From positions 1 to 26,007 of the IMG/VR virus record IMGVR_UViG_3300044953_000300: a stretch of DNA of 26,007 nucleotides. One strand, given 5' to 3'. The translations under genes and the position numbers were made by a program. Shown here one piece after another: positions 1-7,496 of this stretch (positions within the stretch are counted from its first letter, which is position 1; each line of letters opens with the position of its first letter). This stretch comes from a virus. The notes below the pieces were generated by a model. That model was given only the letters and a program-made list of their open reading frames with translations, was not told the DNA's origin and did not search any database.

Positions 1-1269
1 AATATTGCTGAAATAGTAGTTACTGATTCACTATTTAACCCATTTTTCAATGGCCGTGTAACACTTAAAACCACGAACAATAGTCTCGAATCAACACCGT
101 TATTAGGATTCGAATTCGTTGCTAATAATAATAATGCTATATCGTTCAACATTGAGTCGGAAGATACAATAACTGCTGAGGTTGGTGTTAGAAAACTAAA
201 CACACTTAAGTTTTATGGTGTGATTAATGACAATAATGCATATGGTCCAGATACGTCACTCGGTCAGCTTCATGTGTATGATCTTATCGATTGGAGAGAA
301 TCAAAACTAAAGGAAATAAAGTTAGCTACCGTAGATGTTCCTTTTGTTGATGAATCAATTACTATAAGCCAAAATATCAAAAGAGTTATCAGAGCTGCTA
401 TAGGTGAAGAGCCGTATGACGACTTTGCTGAGGGTGGTGTTTATTTCAGATATACATATCCAAACCATTTCAATGCTTTTGACGCTATAAATTTTTTAAC
501 ACCTTACAATATTACTGATGTTGGTGATTTACCTGTGCAGAATATTTTAAAGTATGACTATACAGCAGCGAAATATTCATCACAGCCTATCACAACCGTA
601 TTTCAGAACCCAGGTAGTTTTGAGTCAAATTTAGAAACATTTACTATTGGTGAAGACCAGTTAGCACAGCTAGAAAGTAGGGGTTCAGAAGGTCCGAGTG
701 GCCCATATTCACCATCTGCTGTAGCAACGATAGATAACAAGTTAAATAATATAGCATATACTAACGTTAGCTTCAACGTCGCTAATAATGACTTATCACC
801 TATTTGTGTGATGAATACCATAGCTGCTAACAATATCGTTTCCGTTGTGTATATTGATTTAGAAGAGCAGATTAAACTATTCGATAAAAATATTATAAAG
901 AAAAACTTGTCAAAGATGTATAGCGATGACGTTAGACTCAACGTAGATATTGACGCATCAAAACAAAACAAGCGGAACTACAAAATAGTTAATTCTAATT
1001 TCGATATTAATACATCTATCAAGGTTGCAAGATCTCAGCTATTCAATTCATTCATCTTTCAAAATATGTGTATGGCCATTACTGTGAAAGGTCAGCCATA
1101 TAGACAAGCTGGTAAATTTATAAACATTAAGCGATCATACAATACTAATAGCGCTGCAGATCGTAAGTTGATTGGTCAGTGGTTGGTGGTAGATGTTAAA
1201 CATATCATTAATGATAATGGGATGTACATGAATGTGCTGCAGTGTGTTAAACCTTTCGTAAATAAATAA
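1..1269 (+). CDS. Baseplate hub protein, gp27-like (5' end outside the window)
   Basis: The reading frame is open from base 1, so this is the 3' part (about 422 residues) of a longer gene. An internal GTG at 220 is not the start. The C-terminal region has the layout I associate with tail hub proteins of the gp27/gpD type: a short basic strand (GKFINIKR), then a K-LIGQWLVVDVKHII segment and a closing strand ending LQCVKPF. Such proteins form the trimeric ring linking tail tube to central spike. The next two genes follow within 4 bp on the same strand and carry cell-wall-enzyme folds, which fits a hub-spike-lysin operon. The N-terminal half has no motif I can name. The hub role rests on fold-level resemblance and position. 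Confidence 0.6.
   Translation, partial: NIAEIVVTDSLFNPFFNGRVTLKTTNNSLESTPLLGFEFVANNNNAISFNIESEDTITAEVGVRKLNTLKFYGVINDNNAYGPDTSLGQLHVYDLIDWRESKLKEIKLATVDVPFVDESITISQNIKRVIRAAIGEEPYDDFAEGGVYFRYTYPNHFNAFDAINFLTPYNITDVGDLPVQNILKYDYTAAKYSSQPITTVFQNPGSFESNLETFTIGEDQLAQLESRGSEGPSGPYSPSAVATIDNKLNNIAYTNVSFNVANNDLSPICVMNTIAANNIVSVVYIDLEEQIKLFDKNIIKKNLSKMYSDDVRLNVDIDASKQNKRNYKIVNSNFDINTSIKVARSQLFNSFIFQNMCMAITVKGQPYRQAGKFINIKRSYNTNSAADRKLIGQWLVVDVKHIINDNGMYMNVLQCVKPFVNK
1261..1268 (+). promoter_or_regulatory. AATAAATA motif before the RlpA-like gene
   Basis: The motif overlaps the stop codon of the hub gene and lies 5 nt before the next ATG. It could be a late promoter or a translation start signal. Confidence 0.3.
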
Positions 1270-1273
1270 TTGT

Positions 1274-2731
1274 ATGTTAATTTACTCACACTCCACGCCG
1301 GAGATTTTAACAAACACTATTCGTGATGTTGACGATGTTAAAAATTCAGAGTATTGTGGTCTCATTGGTCCTGATTTCCCTGAAGATGTTATGGCATTGG
1401 AAGGTGATGATTTAGTTATTCCCGATGAACCAGATAAGCTCAATAAGGAGATTGCAGTAGCTATAGCTTTCAATTCGGTGAGAGATTGCGAGAGTGCAAA
1501 ACAATTTGTGCGGTTATTTTTATTGAATGGAGCTACAATGGATACTGCTACAGTCCTATACTATAAAGATAGAATAGCAAGTGGACCATTTGCAGATTGC
1601 GCGCAAGAGTATTCGAGATTAGCTTTTGAAGCTGCATCATTTGGTTTACCTAGTCATGGTGGGGTCAAGGTGGAGACAGGGGGTGGTTCATTTGGTAAAT
1701 CATCGAAAGATAGACGTTTCCTTAAGACACTATTAAAGGCTCTTAGTGATTGCTTGAATGCTCCTTGTGATTATATGAAAGCAAGTAGTGCGTATGGGTT
1801 TCTAGAAGGTGATTCACCAATCGGTGATGGTGGTGAAGATAGCCCACCGGTTATCGACGACTTATTAACATTCAATAAAATACCTGAAGCGTTTCAGCAA
1901 GCAGCTACAACATTATCTATAATTGGTCATTCGACTTACCAATCGATGAAGCATGTATTTTCATCAAAAGAAGAACGCAAAGCAGCTCAAGATGCAGTCA
2001 AACAGAAATTCGACAAATCAACAACCAAACCACCACCTAAAAAAGAAGGAGAAAAAAGAAGAAGTATTGGTACATCACTAGCTAAGTTAATACCTACTAA
2101 TATCGTTGAAGGCGTAAAAAAGTTAATAGCTGCATCGAAGATAAAAACTGCGATGATAGCTAACCTAGGTGATTGCTTCAGGCAAAATGAATATCAAAAA
2201 AACCACAACCCATATACGTATGTAAAAAGTGGTGGTACTAACGGTGAAGGTGTTGGTCCGCGATCTGCCATGGGTGTAGTTGAAGCTACTATTCAGCGAG
2301 GTAAAGGTCCACCAACTACGGGTAAATCTAGTAACATTGACTACACACCACCACCCGGCTTAAATGGGTTCGGTGGTGTAGGTATCGCTACTGTATTCGG
2401 ACTTAATTTAAATGGTAGTACCGATACGCAGGACCTAAATGGTGTGGGTGCTTTTGGTGCGAATCTAAGAGATCCAAAGCTTGTTGGTGTTTCAATACCA
2501 TTCGGAACTGCGGTGAGATGGTTTGGTAAAAACTATAGACAGATTATAAGAGAGACCAAACCACTGGTTGAAGTAACATTAAAAGATAAGACCATTCGTG
2601 CACCTATAGTAGACCTTGGTCCAGCTGCTTGGACAAAGAACGACCTCGACTTAACATACCGTACAGCAAAAAAACTAGGATCCACAGGTAAAGATACCGT
2701 TACATATAAATTAGTTAGCCCACCTAAATAA
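1274..2731 (+). CDS. Tail-tip protein with C-terminal RlpA-like double-psi beta-barrel
   Basis: The protein has 485 residues and starts 4 bp after the hub gene. The last 100 residues or so look like an RlpA-like double-psi beta-barrel. There is a strand-rich stretch, then APIVDLGPAAW with D447, and DLDLTYRTAKKLG with D457 and D459, matching the family pattern V.DRGP...IDLS..AA..LG. The usual Arg after the first Asp is Leu here. Proteins with this fold bind or cleave peptidoglycan glycan strands. In T4 the comparable position holds gp5, a hub protein with lysozyme, so a wall-penetrating role is likely. Residues about 225-270 are Lys/Pro-rich and probably a linker. The N-terminal 200 residues are not recognised. 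Lytic activity cannot be judged from sequence alone. Confidence 0.55.
   Translation: MLIYSHSTPEILTNTIRDVDDVKNSEYCGLIGPDFPEDVMALEGDDLVIPDEPDKLNKEIAVAIAFNSVRDCESAKQFVRLFLLNGATMDTATVLYYKDRIASGPFADCAQEYSRLAFEAASFGLPSHGGVKVETGGGSFGKSSKDRRFLKTLLKALSDCLNAPCDYMKASSAYGFLEGDSPIGDGGEDSPPVIDDLLTFNKIPEAFQQAATTLSIIGHSTYQSMKHVFSSKEERKAAQDAVKQKFDKSTTKPPPKKEGEKRRSIGTSLAKLIPTNIVEGVKKLIAASKIKTAMIANLGDCFRQNEYQKNHNPYTYVKSGGTNGEGVGPRSAMGVVEATIQRGKGPPTTGKSSNIDYTPPPGLNGFGGVGIATVFGLNLNGSTDTQDLNGVGAFGANLRDPKLVGVSIPFGTAVRWFGKNYRQIIRETKPLVEVTLKDKTIRAPIVDLGPAAWTKNDLDLTYRTAKKLGSTGKDTVTYKLVSPPK
2724..2730 (+). promoter_or_regulatory. CTAAATA motif before the M15-like gene
   Basis: The motif contains the upstream stop codon and lies 4 nt before the ATG at 2735, which has no Shine-Dalgarno sequence. 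Confidence 0.3.
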
Positions 2732-2734
2732 CAT

Positions 2735-3682
2735 ATGGTTTCCGCATATACAAAATTTATTTCAATACCATTCACCGATAAAAACCAATTATACACACTC
2801 GAACGGTATTATTCAAACAACGCACCATACGTAGCAATGATTGGTGCACCTGTTGTAGAGACAGACATATATTTATTTCATAATTTATTTAAAGACCCAT
2901 CAGGGAACCTAATTCCATTTCGGGTAATCTCTAACGACCCATCATTAGCATCGATACCACCATCTAAAACGTTTCCTACCAGGATTAACATCCTATCAGA
3001 CAACGCTGACGCGGTTAAGACTATACCTGCTTTTCTTGTAGATTGGCAAGAAGGTGGTCGATCTAATCTTATAGTTAAGCCAACACCAACAAGCTTGGGT
3101 ATTGTAACTGGTATGCCAGGTACAACCGGTCTTATTAAATCATTCGAGTTGAATAATTCACCTCCACCCGCTAACCAAACACCGATACCACCAACAGCAG
3201 TAGGTGGATCAGGTATAACTACAAACTATGTACCACCAGAATTAAATACACTAGGTAACGGTAAGCTCAGACCGAGTGATCTACTAACGTTATCGTTTGT
3301 AAGAAGCCAACATCAGTTATTTTATTCAGCCGCTATAGCGTTTGAGTTGTTAGTAGCTGATGCTAAAGCGCAAGGTGTATTGGTACCAACAAAAATTGAT
3401 AGCAGTTATGTATCGTATGGTGATCAGCTTACACAAAACATCGACCGACCGTCGGTATATCCGGAGCCAGGTAAGTCAATTTTTGGTTGGGGGTTATCAC
3501 TACAATTCAACAAAAGAGAGCCTAGTTTTGATAGATTCAAAAAGTGGCTTATGATAAACGCATACAAGTATAACATATATGGTTTACGAGCAGATAATCG
3601 TGATCAGTTTTATGCAAAAGGTTTTATTGACGGCATAGATAATCGTTGGGATTATAGAGGCCCTATTGCATTCCCAGCCTAG
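2735..3682 (+). CDS. Tail-tip protein with inactive-looking M15 (VanY-type) peptidase domain
   Basis: The protein has 315 residues and starts 3 bp after the previous stop. Residues 1-140 are unassigned. A Pro/Gly-rich linker spans about 141-180. The C-terminal domain follows the order of landmarks of M15 D-Ala-D-Ala carboxypeptidases: SSYVSYGDQ (223-231) for the S.YRS...Q strand, SIFGWGLSLQ (248-257) for SxHxxGxAxD, KKWLMINAYKYNIYGL (269-284) for the WL..NA.KYGF helix, and NRWDYRG (303-309) for EPWHWRY. All three zinc ligands are changed: His to Phe250, Asp to Gln257, His to Asp306. It is therefore probably a structural or peptidoglycan-binding relic, not an enzyme. Its place after the hub and RlpA-like genes supports a tail-tip role. 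Confidence 0.5.
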   Translation: MVSAYTKFISIPFTDKNQLYTLERYYSNNAPYVAMIGAPVVETDIYLFHNLFKDPSGNLIPFRVISNDPSLASIPPSKTFPTRINILSDNADAVKTIPAFLVDWQEGGRSNLIVKPTPTSLGIVTGMPGTTGLIKSFELNNSPPPANQTPIPPTAVGGSGITTNYVPPELNTLGNGKLRPSDLLTLSFVRSQHQLFYSAAIAFELLVADAKAQGVLVPTKIDSSYVSYGDQLTQNIDRPSVYPEPGKSIFGWGLSLQFNKREPSFDRFKKWLMINAYKYNIYGLRADNRDQFYAKGFIDGIDNRWDYRGPIAFPA

Positions 3683-4155
3683 TGGCCAGACTGAGGTGTT
3701 ATATCAATCACGTTATCATCGTCTCTACCGCTATCATTAACTAATTGTTTGATCAATTCTTCTCTACTTATCAATAGCTTTGTATTATTATCAATTACAT
3801 TAAGCTCTTTACGTGCTTTGATATCCATCTCTTTAAGTTGAGTTGATGATTTAATCTTTTCTCGAGTTTGAAGCAGCCTATTAAGTGATTCAAGCGCAGA
3901 TGATGATGCTTTCACCACCTCTGCAAATGCAGTGATTTCTCTATCACTAGCACCAGCTTGAATATAGTCTTTCAAGTTATCAACAGCTTCCATTGACTGT
4001 AGAACTAACGTAGCAGATTTATCAAGAACAAACTTCTCTAAATTTTCTGGTGATAACTCTTGCAGTGGAGCTGGTTGTGGTTTTATGGTGAGTGAATTTT
4101 GTAATTGATCTAAAATTGAATCACCAATTTTATCTAAATCTGCGTCAGGTTCCAT
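3679..4155 (-). CDS. Probable terminase small subunit, gp16-like
   Basis: The protein has 158 residues, is acidic and mostly helical. Residues about 50-125 form two long helices around ASDREITAFAEVV and ESLNRLLQTREKI. This matches the layout of T4 gp16, where a similar helical pair contains ADSPRHMEVFATLM and REILKLHKDMKDI, flanked by disordered acidic tails. gp16 forms a ring that recognises DNA and stimulates the gp17 packaging motor. T4 gp16 is 164 residues, close in size. The C-terminal tail ends in an Asp-rich DDDNVIDI segment. The gene lies alone on the minus strand, its stop overlapping the upstream plus-strand gene by 4 bp. No large terminase is in the window. A generic coiled-coil structural protein is the alternative. 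Confidence 0.45.
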   Translation of the reverse strand: MEPDADLDKIGDSILDQLQNSLTIKPQPAPLQELSPENLEKFVLDKSATLVLQSMEAVDNLKDYIQAGASDREITAFAEVVKASSSALESLNRLLQTREKIKSSTQLKEMDIKARKELNVIDNNTKLLISREELIKQLVNDSGRDDDNVIDITPQSGH

Positions 4156-4161
4156 TTATTG

Positions 4162-4168
4162 TATTTAG
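4162..4168 (-). promoter_or_regulatory. CTAAATA motif before the small terminase gene
   Basis: Read on the minus strand, the motif lies 6 nt before the start codon at 4155, in a gap with no upstream gene on that strand. This favours a promoter role at this copy. Confidence 0.42.
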
Positions 4169-4172
4169 TTAG

Positions 4173-4200
4173 TTGATTTCAAAAACAACCAAGTTAATAT
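4173..4200 (+). promoter_or_regulatory. Possible sigma70-type promoter before dut
   Basis: TTGATT (4173-4178) and TAATAT (4195-4200) are separated by 16 bp, an acceptable -35/-10 pair. It would put the transcript start only a few bases before the dut ATG. AT-rich DNA often produces such matches by chance, so this is weak. It fits the idea that dut and the clamp loader are expressed earlier than the surrounding structural genes. Confidence 0.22.
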
Positions 4201-4210
4201 ATACAAAGAG

Positions 4211-4645
4211 ATGAATAACACACCAATTCTTAAATTTGAAAAGACGAATGATAAAGCTCAACTCCCAACTAAAAACCATTATAATGATACAGGTTTTGAT
4301 GTATATTGTGTAGAAGATAAAGTCATACCAGCAAAAGGGTCTGCTGTTGTTGATGTTGGGTTAAAGTTTGCTTTCATTCCAAGTGGTTACTGGGTTAAAA
4401 TCGAAGGCCGTTCGGGATTGGGATTTAAACATGGTATTTTACCACACCCAGGTATTATCGACAACGGCTATCGTGGTTCAGCAGGAATTAAACTCTACAA
4501 TCTAACTGATATTGATTATGAAATTAAATCAGGAGATAGAATTGCGCAGTTTGTTCTTTATCGTAATCATGTAGCACGTGTTGATTGGAGTACTGCAGAA
4601 GATTCAGTTCGTGGTGATAAAGGTTTTGGATCTTCAGGAAAATAA
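4211..4645 (+). CDS. dut: Deoxyuridine 5'-triphosphate nucleotidohydrolase (dUTPase)
   Basis: The 144-residue protein is the normal size for a trimeric dUTPase, which hydrolyses dUTP to dUMP and pyrophosphate in the cytoplasm. This keeps uracil out of DNA and supplies dUMP for thymidylate synthesis. All five family motifs are present in order: I DTGFD (26-30), II GRSGLG (66-71), III GIIDNGYRG (81-89) with the catalytic Asp and ring-stacking Tyr, IV GDRIAQ (108-113), and V RGDKGFGSSG (134-143), the Gly-rich lid over the triphosphate. The start has a weak purine-rich AAAGAG just upstream, and the TAAATA motif seen before many neighbouring genes is absent. It opens a short plus-strand group with a small basic peptide and the clamp loader. 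Confidence 0.95.
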   Translation: MNNTPILKFEKTNDKAQLPTKNHYNDTGFDVYCVEDKVIPAKGSAVVDVGLKFAFIPSGYWVKIEGRSGLGFKHGILPHPGIIDNGYRGSAGIKLYNLTDIDYEIKSGDRIAQFVLYRNHVARVDWSTAEDSVRGDKGFGSSGK

Positions 4646-4658
4646 CTATAATAATATT

Positions 4659-4751
4659 ATGAGCAAAAGGCAATATGTAAAAGAAGTAACACGTAAAGGT
4701 GTACGTATTCGTAAGACAGTTACTATAACAAGGAAACGTGTTAAAAAGTAA
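4659..4751 (+). CDS. 30-residue Lys/Arg-rich peptide
   Basis: A short ORF starts with ATG 13 bases after the dut stop and ends in TAA two bases before the clamp loader ATG. The 30-residue product begins MSKRQYVKEVTRKG and about 13 residues are Lys or Arg, with alternating polar and hydrophobic residues (VRIRKTVTITRKR) that could form a beta hairpin. It fills the dut-clamp loader gap almost exactly in a genome that otherwise wastes little space, which argues for a real gene. No family is recognised. A nucleic-acid-binding peptide is the simplest guess from charge. There is no clear ribosome binding site. Confidence 0.5.
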   Translation: MSKRQYVKEVTRKGVRIRKTVTITRKRVKK

Positions 4752-4753
4752 AT

Positions 4754-5683
4754 ATGGATTTAAATAAAATCTGGGTAGAAAAGTATAGACCGGCAACCAT
4801 CGATGAACTAATCGTTGATGAAGATATTAAGTCAATTGTAAAGGACTTTGCAAAAGCTGAGCAGATTCCTAATCTGTTATTTGTAGGCTCACCTGGTACG
4901 GGTAAAACGAGCTTAGCTAAGATTCTTGTACATGATGTGTTAAAATGCAACTATTTGTATCTTAATGCATCAGATGAAAATGGTATTGATACAATTCGTA
5001 CTAAAGTAAGCAACTTCTCACAAACTAAATCGTTTGATGGAAAGGTAAAGGTTGTTATTCTTGATGAGGCAGATGGTATTACCGCACAAGGTCAGCAAGC
5101 TTTACGTAACTTGATAGAGAGTTATAGTGGTTATACTCGATTCATTTTAACTGCAAACTTTAAGCATAAGATCATTACACCTCTTCAATCACGTTGTCAG
5201 AGTTTGAATCTTAAACCATCTTTAGAACAAGCAGTCAAACGTTGCTATTATATTCTAAAGCAAGAGAATGTAGATTTAGAAGAAGATCAAAAGCGTAGGT
5301 TTGTTGAGTTAATTAAAAATTATTTTCCTGATTTGCGGAAGACTATCAATGAACTACAAAAGAGTGTTGTTGATGGTAAGCTTGTAATTAAATGTACAAC
5401 TATTGATAATGAGTTTATTAAAAAGATCTTTGAATATATCAAAACTAAAAAGGTTTTAGATGGTCGTAAGTTTATTATCCAAAACGAAGATATATTTCAA
5501 AATGATTATCAAACTTTGCTTAAGCAAATGTTAGAGTATGTTTATACTGTTGGGGGTGTGGATGAGTTTAAAAAGAAACAGATGATTGCTATTATTGCAA
5601 ATCATCTGTTTCAAAGTGTGTTCGTTATTGACCAGGAAATCAATGCTTTCAGCTGTTGGATTCAGCTTGAAAATATTTGTTAA
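4754..5683 (+). CDS. 44: Sliding clamp loader ATPase subunit, gp44/RFC-small-subunit-like
   Basis: This is a 309-residue AAA+ ATPase of the replication-factor-C/gp44 type, which opens the sliding clamp and loads it on primer-template junctions. Seen in order: the WVEKYRP entry motif (7-13) typical of RFC and gp44, Walker A GSPGTGKT (45-52), Walker B VVILDEAD (100-107), sensor 1 TAN (133-135) and the SRC arginine-finger motif (146-148). T4 gp44 has 319 residues, so the length is normal. The C-terminal 100 residues are helical, as expected for the collar domain. In T4, gp44 works with gp62 and the gp45 clamp, neither of which is in the window. Its stop overlaps the convergent minus-strand gene by 4 bp. 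Confidence 0.93.
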   Translation: MDLNKIWVEKYRPATIDELIVDEDIKSIVKDFAKAEQIPNLLFVGSPGTGKTSLAKILVHDVLKCNYLYLNASDENGIDTIRTKVSNFSQTKSFDGKVKVVILDEADGITAQGQQALRNLIESYSGYTRFILTANFKHKIITPLQSRCQSLNLKPSLEQAVKRCYYILKQENVDLEEDQKRRFVELIKNYFPDLRKTINELQKSVVDGKLVIKCTTIDNEFIKKIFEYIKTKKVLDGRKFIIQNEDIFQNDYQTLLKQMLEYVYTVGGVDEFKKKQMIAIIANHLFQSVFVIDQEINAFSCWIQLENIC

Positions 5684-6168
5684 GCTACTTTACCACCCAT
5701 AGTACCTGCTGCAGTTCTAAACTGACCCTTTGCGGTAACTTGTTTTAGATGTCTGGTGATTGTTTGTGTAAGTTCAGTTGAAAGAGCCGCTTCATCATCA
5801 ATAGGCATCCCCAATTTATTGAGATCAGTAAGAACAGTTTGTACGGTATTGCTAATATATGATTTATATTTAGCTTCATCACCAGCGCGCTGACCAGCTC
5901 CAACTTGTTTGGTGCCTGCTTGTGTAAGTTGAGCACCTTTTTGTGCTAAACCTCCTTTAGAAGTATCAACGCCAAGTGCGCGACCCCCTAGTTCAGCAGT
6001 TTTGCTTAGTGCACCACCAGCAACTTGTTTTGCTTTACCAGCGATTTGTTGACCAACACCCTTTACAGCGCCTACAGCCTGTGCACCCCTAGCTTTAAGA
6101 CGGTCAAACAACCCTTCTTGAATTTGTTCATATCTTTCGTTGATTAGATCTTGATCAGTTTTGTTCAT
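5680..6168 (-). CDS. Putative head-internal/structural protein with (L/I)xE N-terminal helix
   Basis: The 162-residue protein is of unknown function. It begins MNKTDQDLINERYEQI, then GLFDRLKARG, followed by a repetitive amphipathic Ala/Gly/Lys-rich stretch (about 30-95) and a helical C-terminus. The start closely resembles that of the neighbouring 231-residue protein (DQQLIAEAY ... FLSRLG), so the two share an N-terminal module. That module resembles T4 capsid-targeting peptides (FIAEA), which the gp21 prohead protease cuts after (L/I)xE. Location inside the capsid is therefore an inference. It is the last gene of a three-gene minus-strand group, with a TAAATA-type motif of its own in the gap before it. 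Confidence 0.5.
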   Translation of the reverse strand: MNKTDQDLINERYEQIQEGLFDRLKARGAQAVGAVKGVGQQIAGKAKQVAGGALSKTAELGGRALGVDTSKGGLAQKGAQLTQAGTKQVGAGQRAGDEAKYKSYISNTVQTVLTDLNKLGMPIDDEAALSTELTQTITRHLKQVTAKGQFRTAAGTMGGKVA

Positions 6169-6174
6169 AAATAT

Positions 6175-6182
6175 TATTTAAT
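6175..6182 (-). promoter_or_regulatory. ATTAAATA motif before the gene starting at 6168
   Basis: Minus-strand copy 6 nt before the start codon, in the 30-bp gap after the preceding gene of the group. Confidence 0.35.
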
Positions 6183-6198
6183 TTTTTCAGTTAATTTG

Positions 6199-6894
6199 TC
6201 ACATATCATCTAAAACTTTTTGTAAAAACTTAATACCTTCAGCTCTTTGTGGGCTACCTACAGGATTTGCTAATAAAGCATGTACATCTTTAAGAGTTTT
6301 TTGATTACCATCAGTATCTTCTAGTGTAGACTGTTGTTGTTGTGGGTTATTCCAGTCTCCTATAATTTTTTTAAGTTTATTTTCCTGCGCCATATTTAAT
6401 ACATTAGATTTTAGATATGTATCTATAATATTTTGTAGTACAGCTTGTTCTTTTGAAACACCACCACCGCTCATATCTCTTACAGCAAATGCAACTGTAA
6501 TTGCTTGGTTGATTTGTTTATCTGTTATTTTTGGAGCTACAAAATAACCTTTAAGAGCTGGGTCATTTATATCTGCTCGTACTACATTTTTGATAAAATC
6601 AACAACAAATTGTCTATCCGCACCGGTAAAGCCGCTATACTTTTTGCCTGTTTTTTGTTTGTAGTATGTTTCAAATTGAGCTTTTGATTTATTAATTTGT
6701 TGCTGAGCCTCTTTATTTGTCTCAAATCTTTCTTTTGCTCCTGCAAAAGCATGACCTAAAATAGGAATGTTAGTCGCTTTATCTATTAACTTGCCCTTAA
6801 CACTGCTTCCCAATCTACTTAAAAAACCTTGTGGAGCTTTTTCAAGTACCTTGGTATACGCTTCAGCAATTAATTGTTGATCACGAACATTCAT
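6199..6894 (-). CDS. Putative head-internal/structural protein, paralogous N-terminus
   Basis: The 231-residue protein has no family I can name. It starts MNVRDQQLIAEAYTKV, and LIAE|A is a good match to the (L/I)xE|A sites cut by T4-type prohead protease. Next comes GFLSRLGSSVKG, parallel to GLFDRLKARG in the downstream neighbour. The rest is charged and helical, with a Gln run (about residues 184-189) just before a probable C-terminal helical unit. Its start codon overlaps the stop of the upstream gene by one base (TAATG), so translation is probably coupled. An ordinary virion or scaffold-associated protein is an equal alternative. Confidence 0.5.
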   Translation of the reverse strand: MNVRDQQLIAEAYTKVLEKAPQGFLSRLGSSVKGKLIDKATNIPILGHAFAGAKERFETNKEAQQQINKSKAQFETYYKQKTGKKYSGFTGADRQFVVDFIKNVVRADINDPALKGYFVAPKITDKQINQAITVAFAVRDMSGGGVSKEQAVLQNIIDTYLKSNVLNMAQENKLKKIIGDWNNPQQQQSTLEDTDGNQKTLKDVHALLANPVGSPQRAEGIKFLQKVLDDM

Positions 6895-7460
6895 TATTTT
6901 AATCCTTTTAAATACATTGCAGTGGTTGCCTTTGCAGACTTATTAGGCAAACTTACATTCTTATTTTTGAGAGAACGATCACCAAATCCTAATTTACCTT
7001 TACCTTGAATATCAGAAAGATTAGATTGGTTTTCTTCATCTGGTTCAAGTTCTTCTGGTTTGATATTTACCTTCTTAACAATTTCTCGTTCCTTAGAAAG
7101 AGGCATTAAGTTTGGATATGTATCGATTTTATCAATAATAGAAGGGCAGCAAAGAGTGTAATCACTATAACGACCACCACCTTGATCGAGAGCAATAGTT
7201 AATATAAGTTGAACCCCATTACCAGCTGGATTTGCAGGTGTTGCAGCAGGCATATAACTCTTGTCATCAACAACACGAATGTTTAAACTACTATCAGCCA
7301 TTGCGTCTAATCTTGCTTTGATATCATCATTTAAGTTTTTGTAGTATTCCTTTGACTTGTAGTTATCTTTGAACTTAACATAATCACCAATAAGGAACCC
7401 ACCTTCACGTTGATAACGTTGATAAACAGATTCAAAAAGTTTTTCGAATTTCTTTTGCAT
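6894..7460 (-). CDS. Conserved-looking phage protein of unknown function
   Basis: The 188-residue protein starts MQKKFEKLFESVYQRYQREGG, again a short helix containing an LxE site (LFE|S). Next comes GFLIGDYVKFKDNY, a segment that looks like a small beta-barrel entry (a DYVKFK strand), then a strand-rich region including LILTIALDQGGGRYSDYTLCCPS. The C-terminal third is charged and probably disordered. I do not recognise a family with certainty. It is first in the minus-strand group and diverges from the gene at 7497, with only 36 bp between the two starts. Confidence 0.5.
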   Translation of the reverse strand: MQKKFEKLFESVYQRYQREGGFLIGDYVKFKDNYKSKEYYKNLNDDIKARLDAMADSSLNIRVVDDKSYMPAATPANPAGNGVQLILTIALDQGGGRYSDYTLCCPSIIDKIDTYPNLMPLSKEREIVKKVNIKPEELEPDEENQSNLSDIQGKGKLGFGDRSLKNKNVSLPNKSAKATTAMYLKGLK

Positions 7461-7468
7461 TGTAAATA

Positions 7469-7476
7469 TATTTATT
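7469..7476 (-). promoter_or_regulatory. AATAAATA motif before the gene starting at 7460 (minus)
   Basis: The motif lies 8 nt upstream of the minus-strand start codon and resembles the T4 late promoter TATAAATA. It pairs with a second copy facing the other way in the same 36-bp divergent gap. Confidence 0.4.
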
Positions 7477-7483
7477 TTATCCT

Positions 7484-7491
7484 AATAAATA
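7484..7491 (+). promoter_or_regulatory. AATAAATA motif before the gene starting at 7497 (plus)
   Basis: The motif lies 5 nt before the ATG at 7497, which has no Shine-Dalgarno sequence. It supports that ATG over the longer frame starting at 7410, which would run into the divergent gene. Confidence 0.4.
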
Positions 7492-7496
7492 ATCAT

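Noticed and set aside
220-1269. A complete gene starting at the GTG at 220
   Set aside because: The frame is open from base 1 with sensible coding sequence upstream, so the true start is outside the window.
3360-3554. Small plus-strand frame inside the M15-like gene
   Set aside because: It lies entirely inside a longer gene with recognisable domain structure in the other frame, with no separate start signal.
7410-7496. Longer N-terminus for the gene at 7497
   Set aside because: It would overlap the divergent gene by about 50 bp and adds a Lys/Phe/Ile-rich stretch unlike the rest. The ATG at 7497 has the upstream motif at normal spacing.
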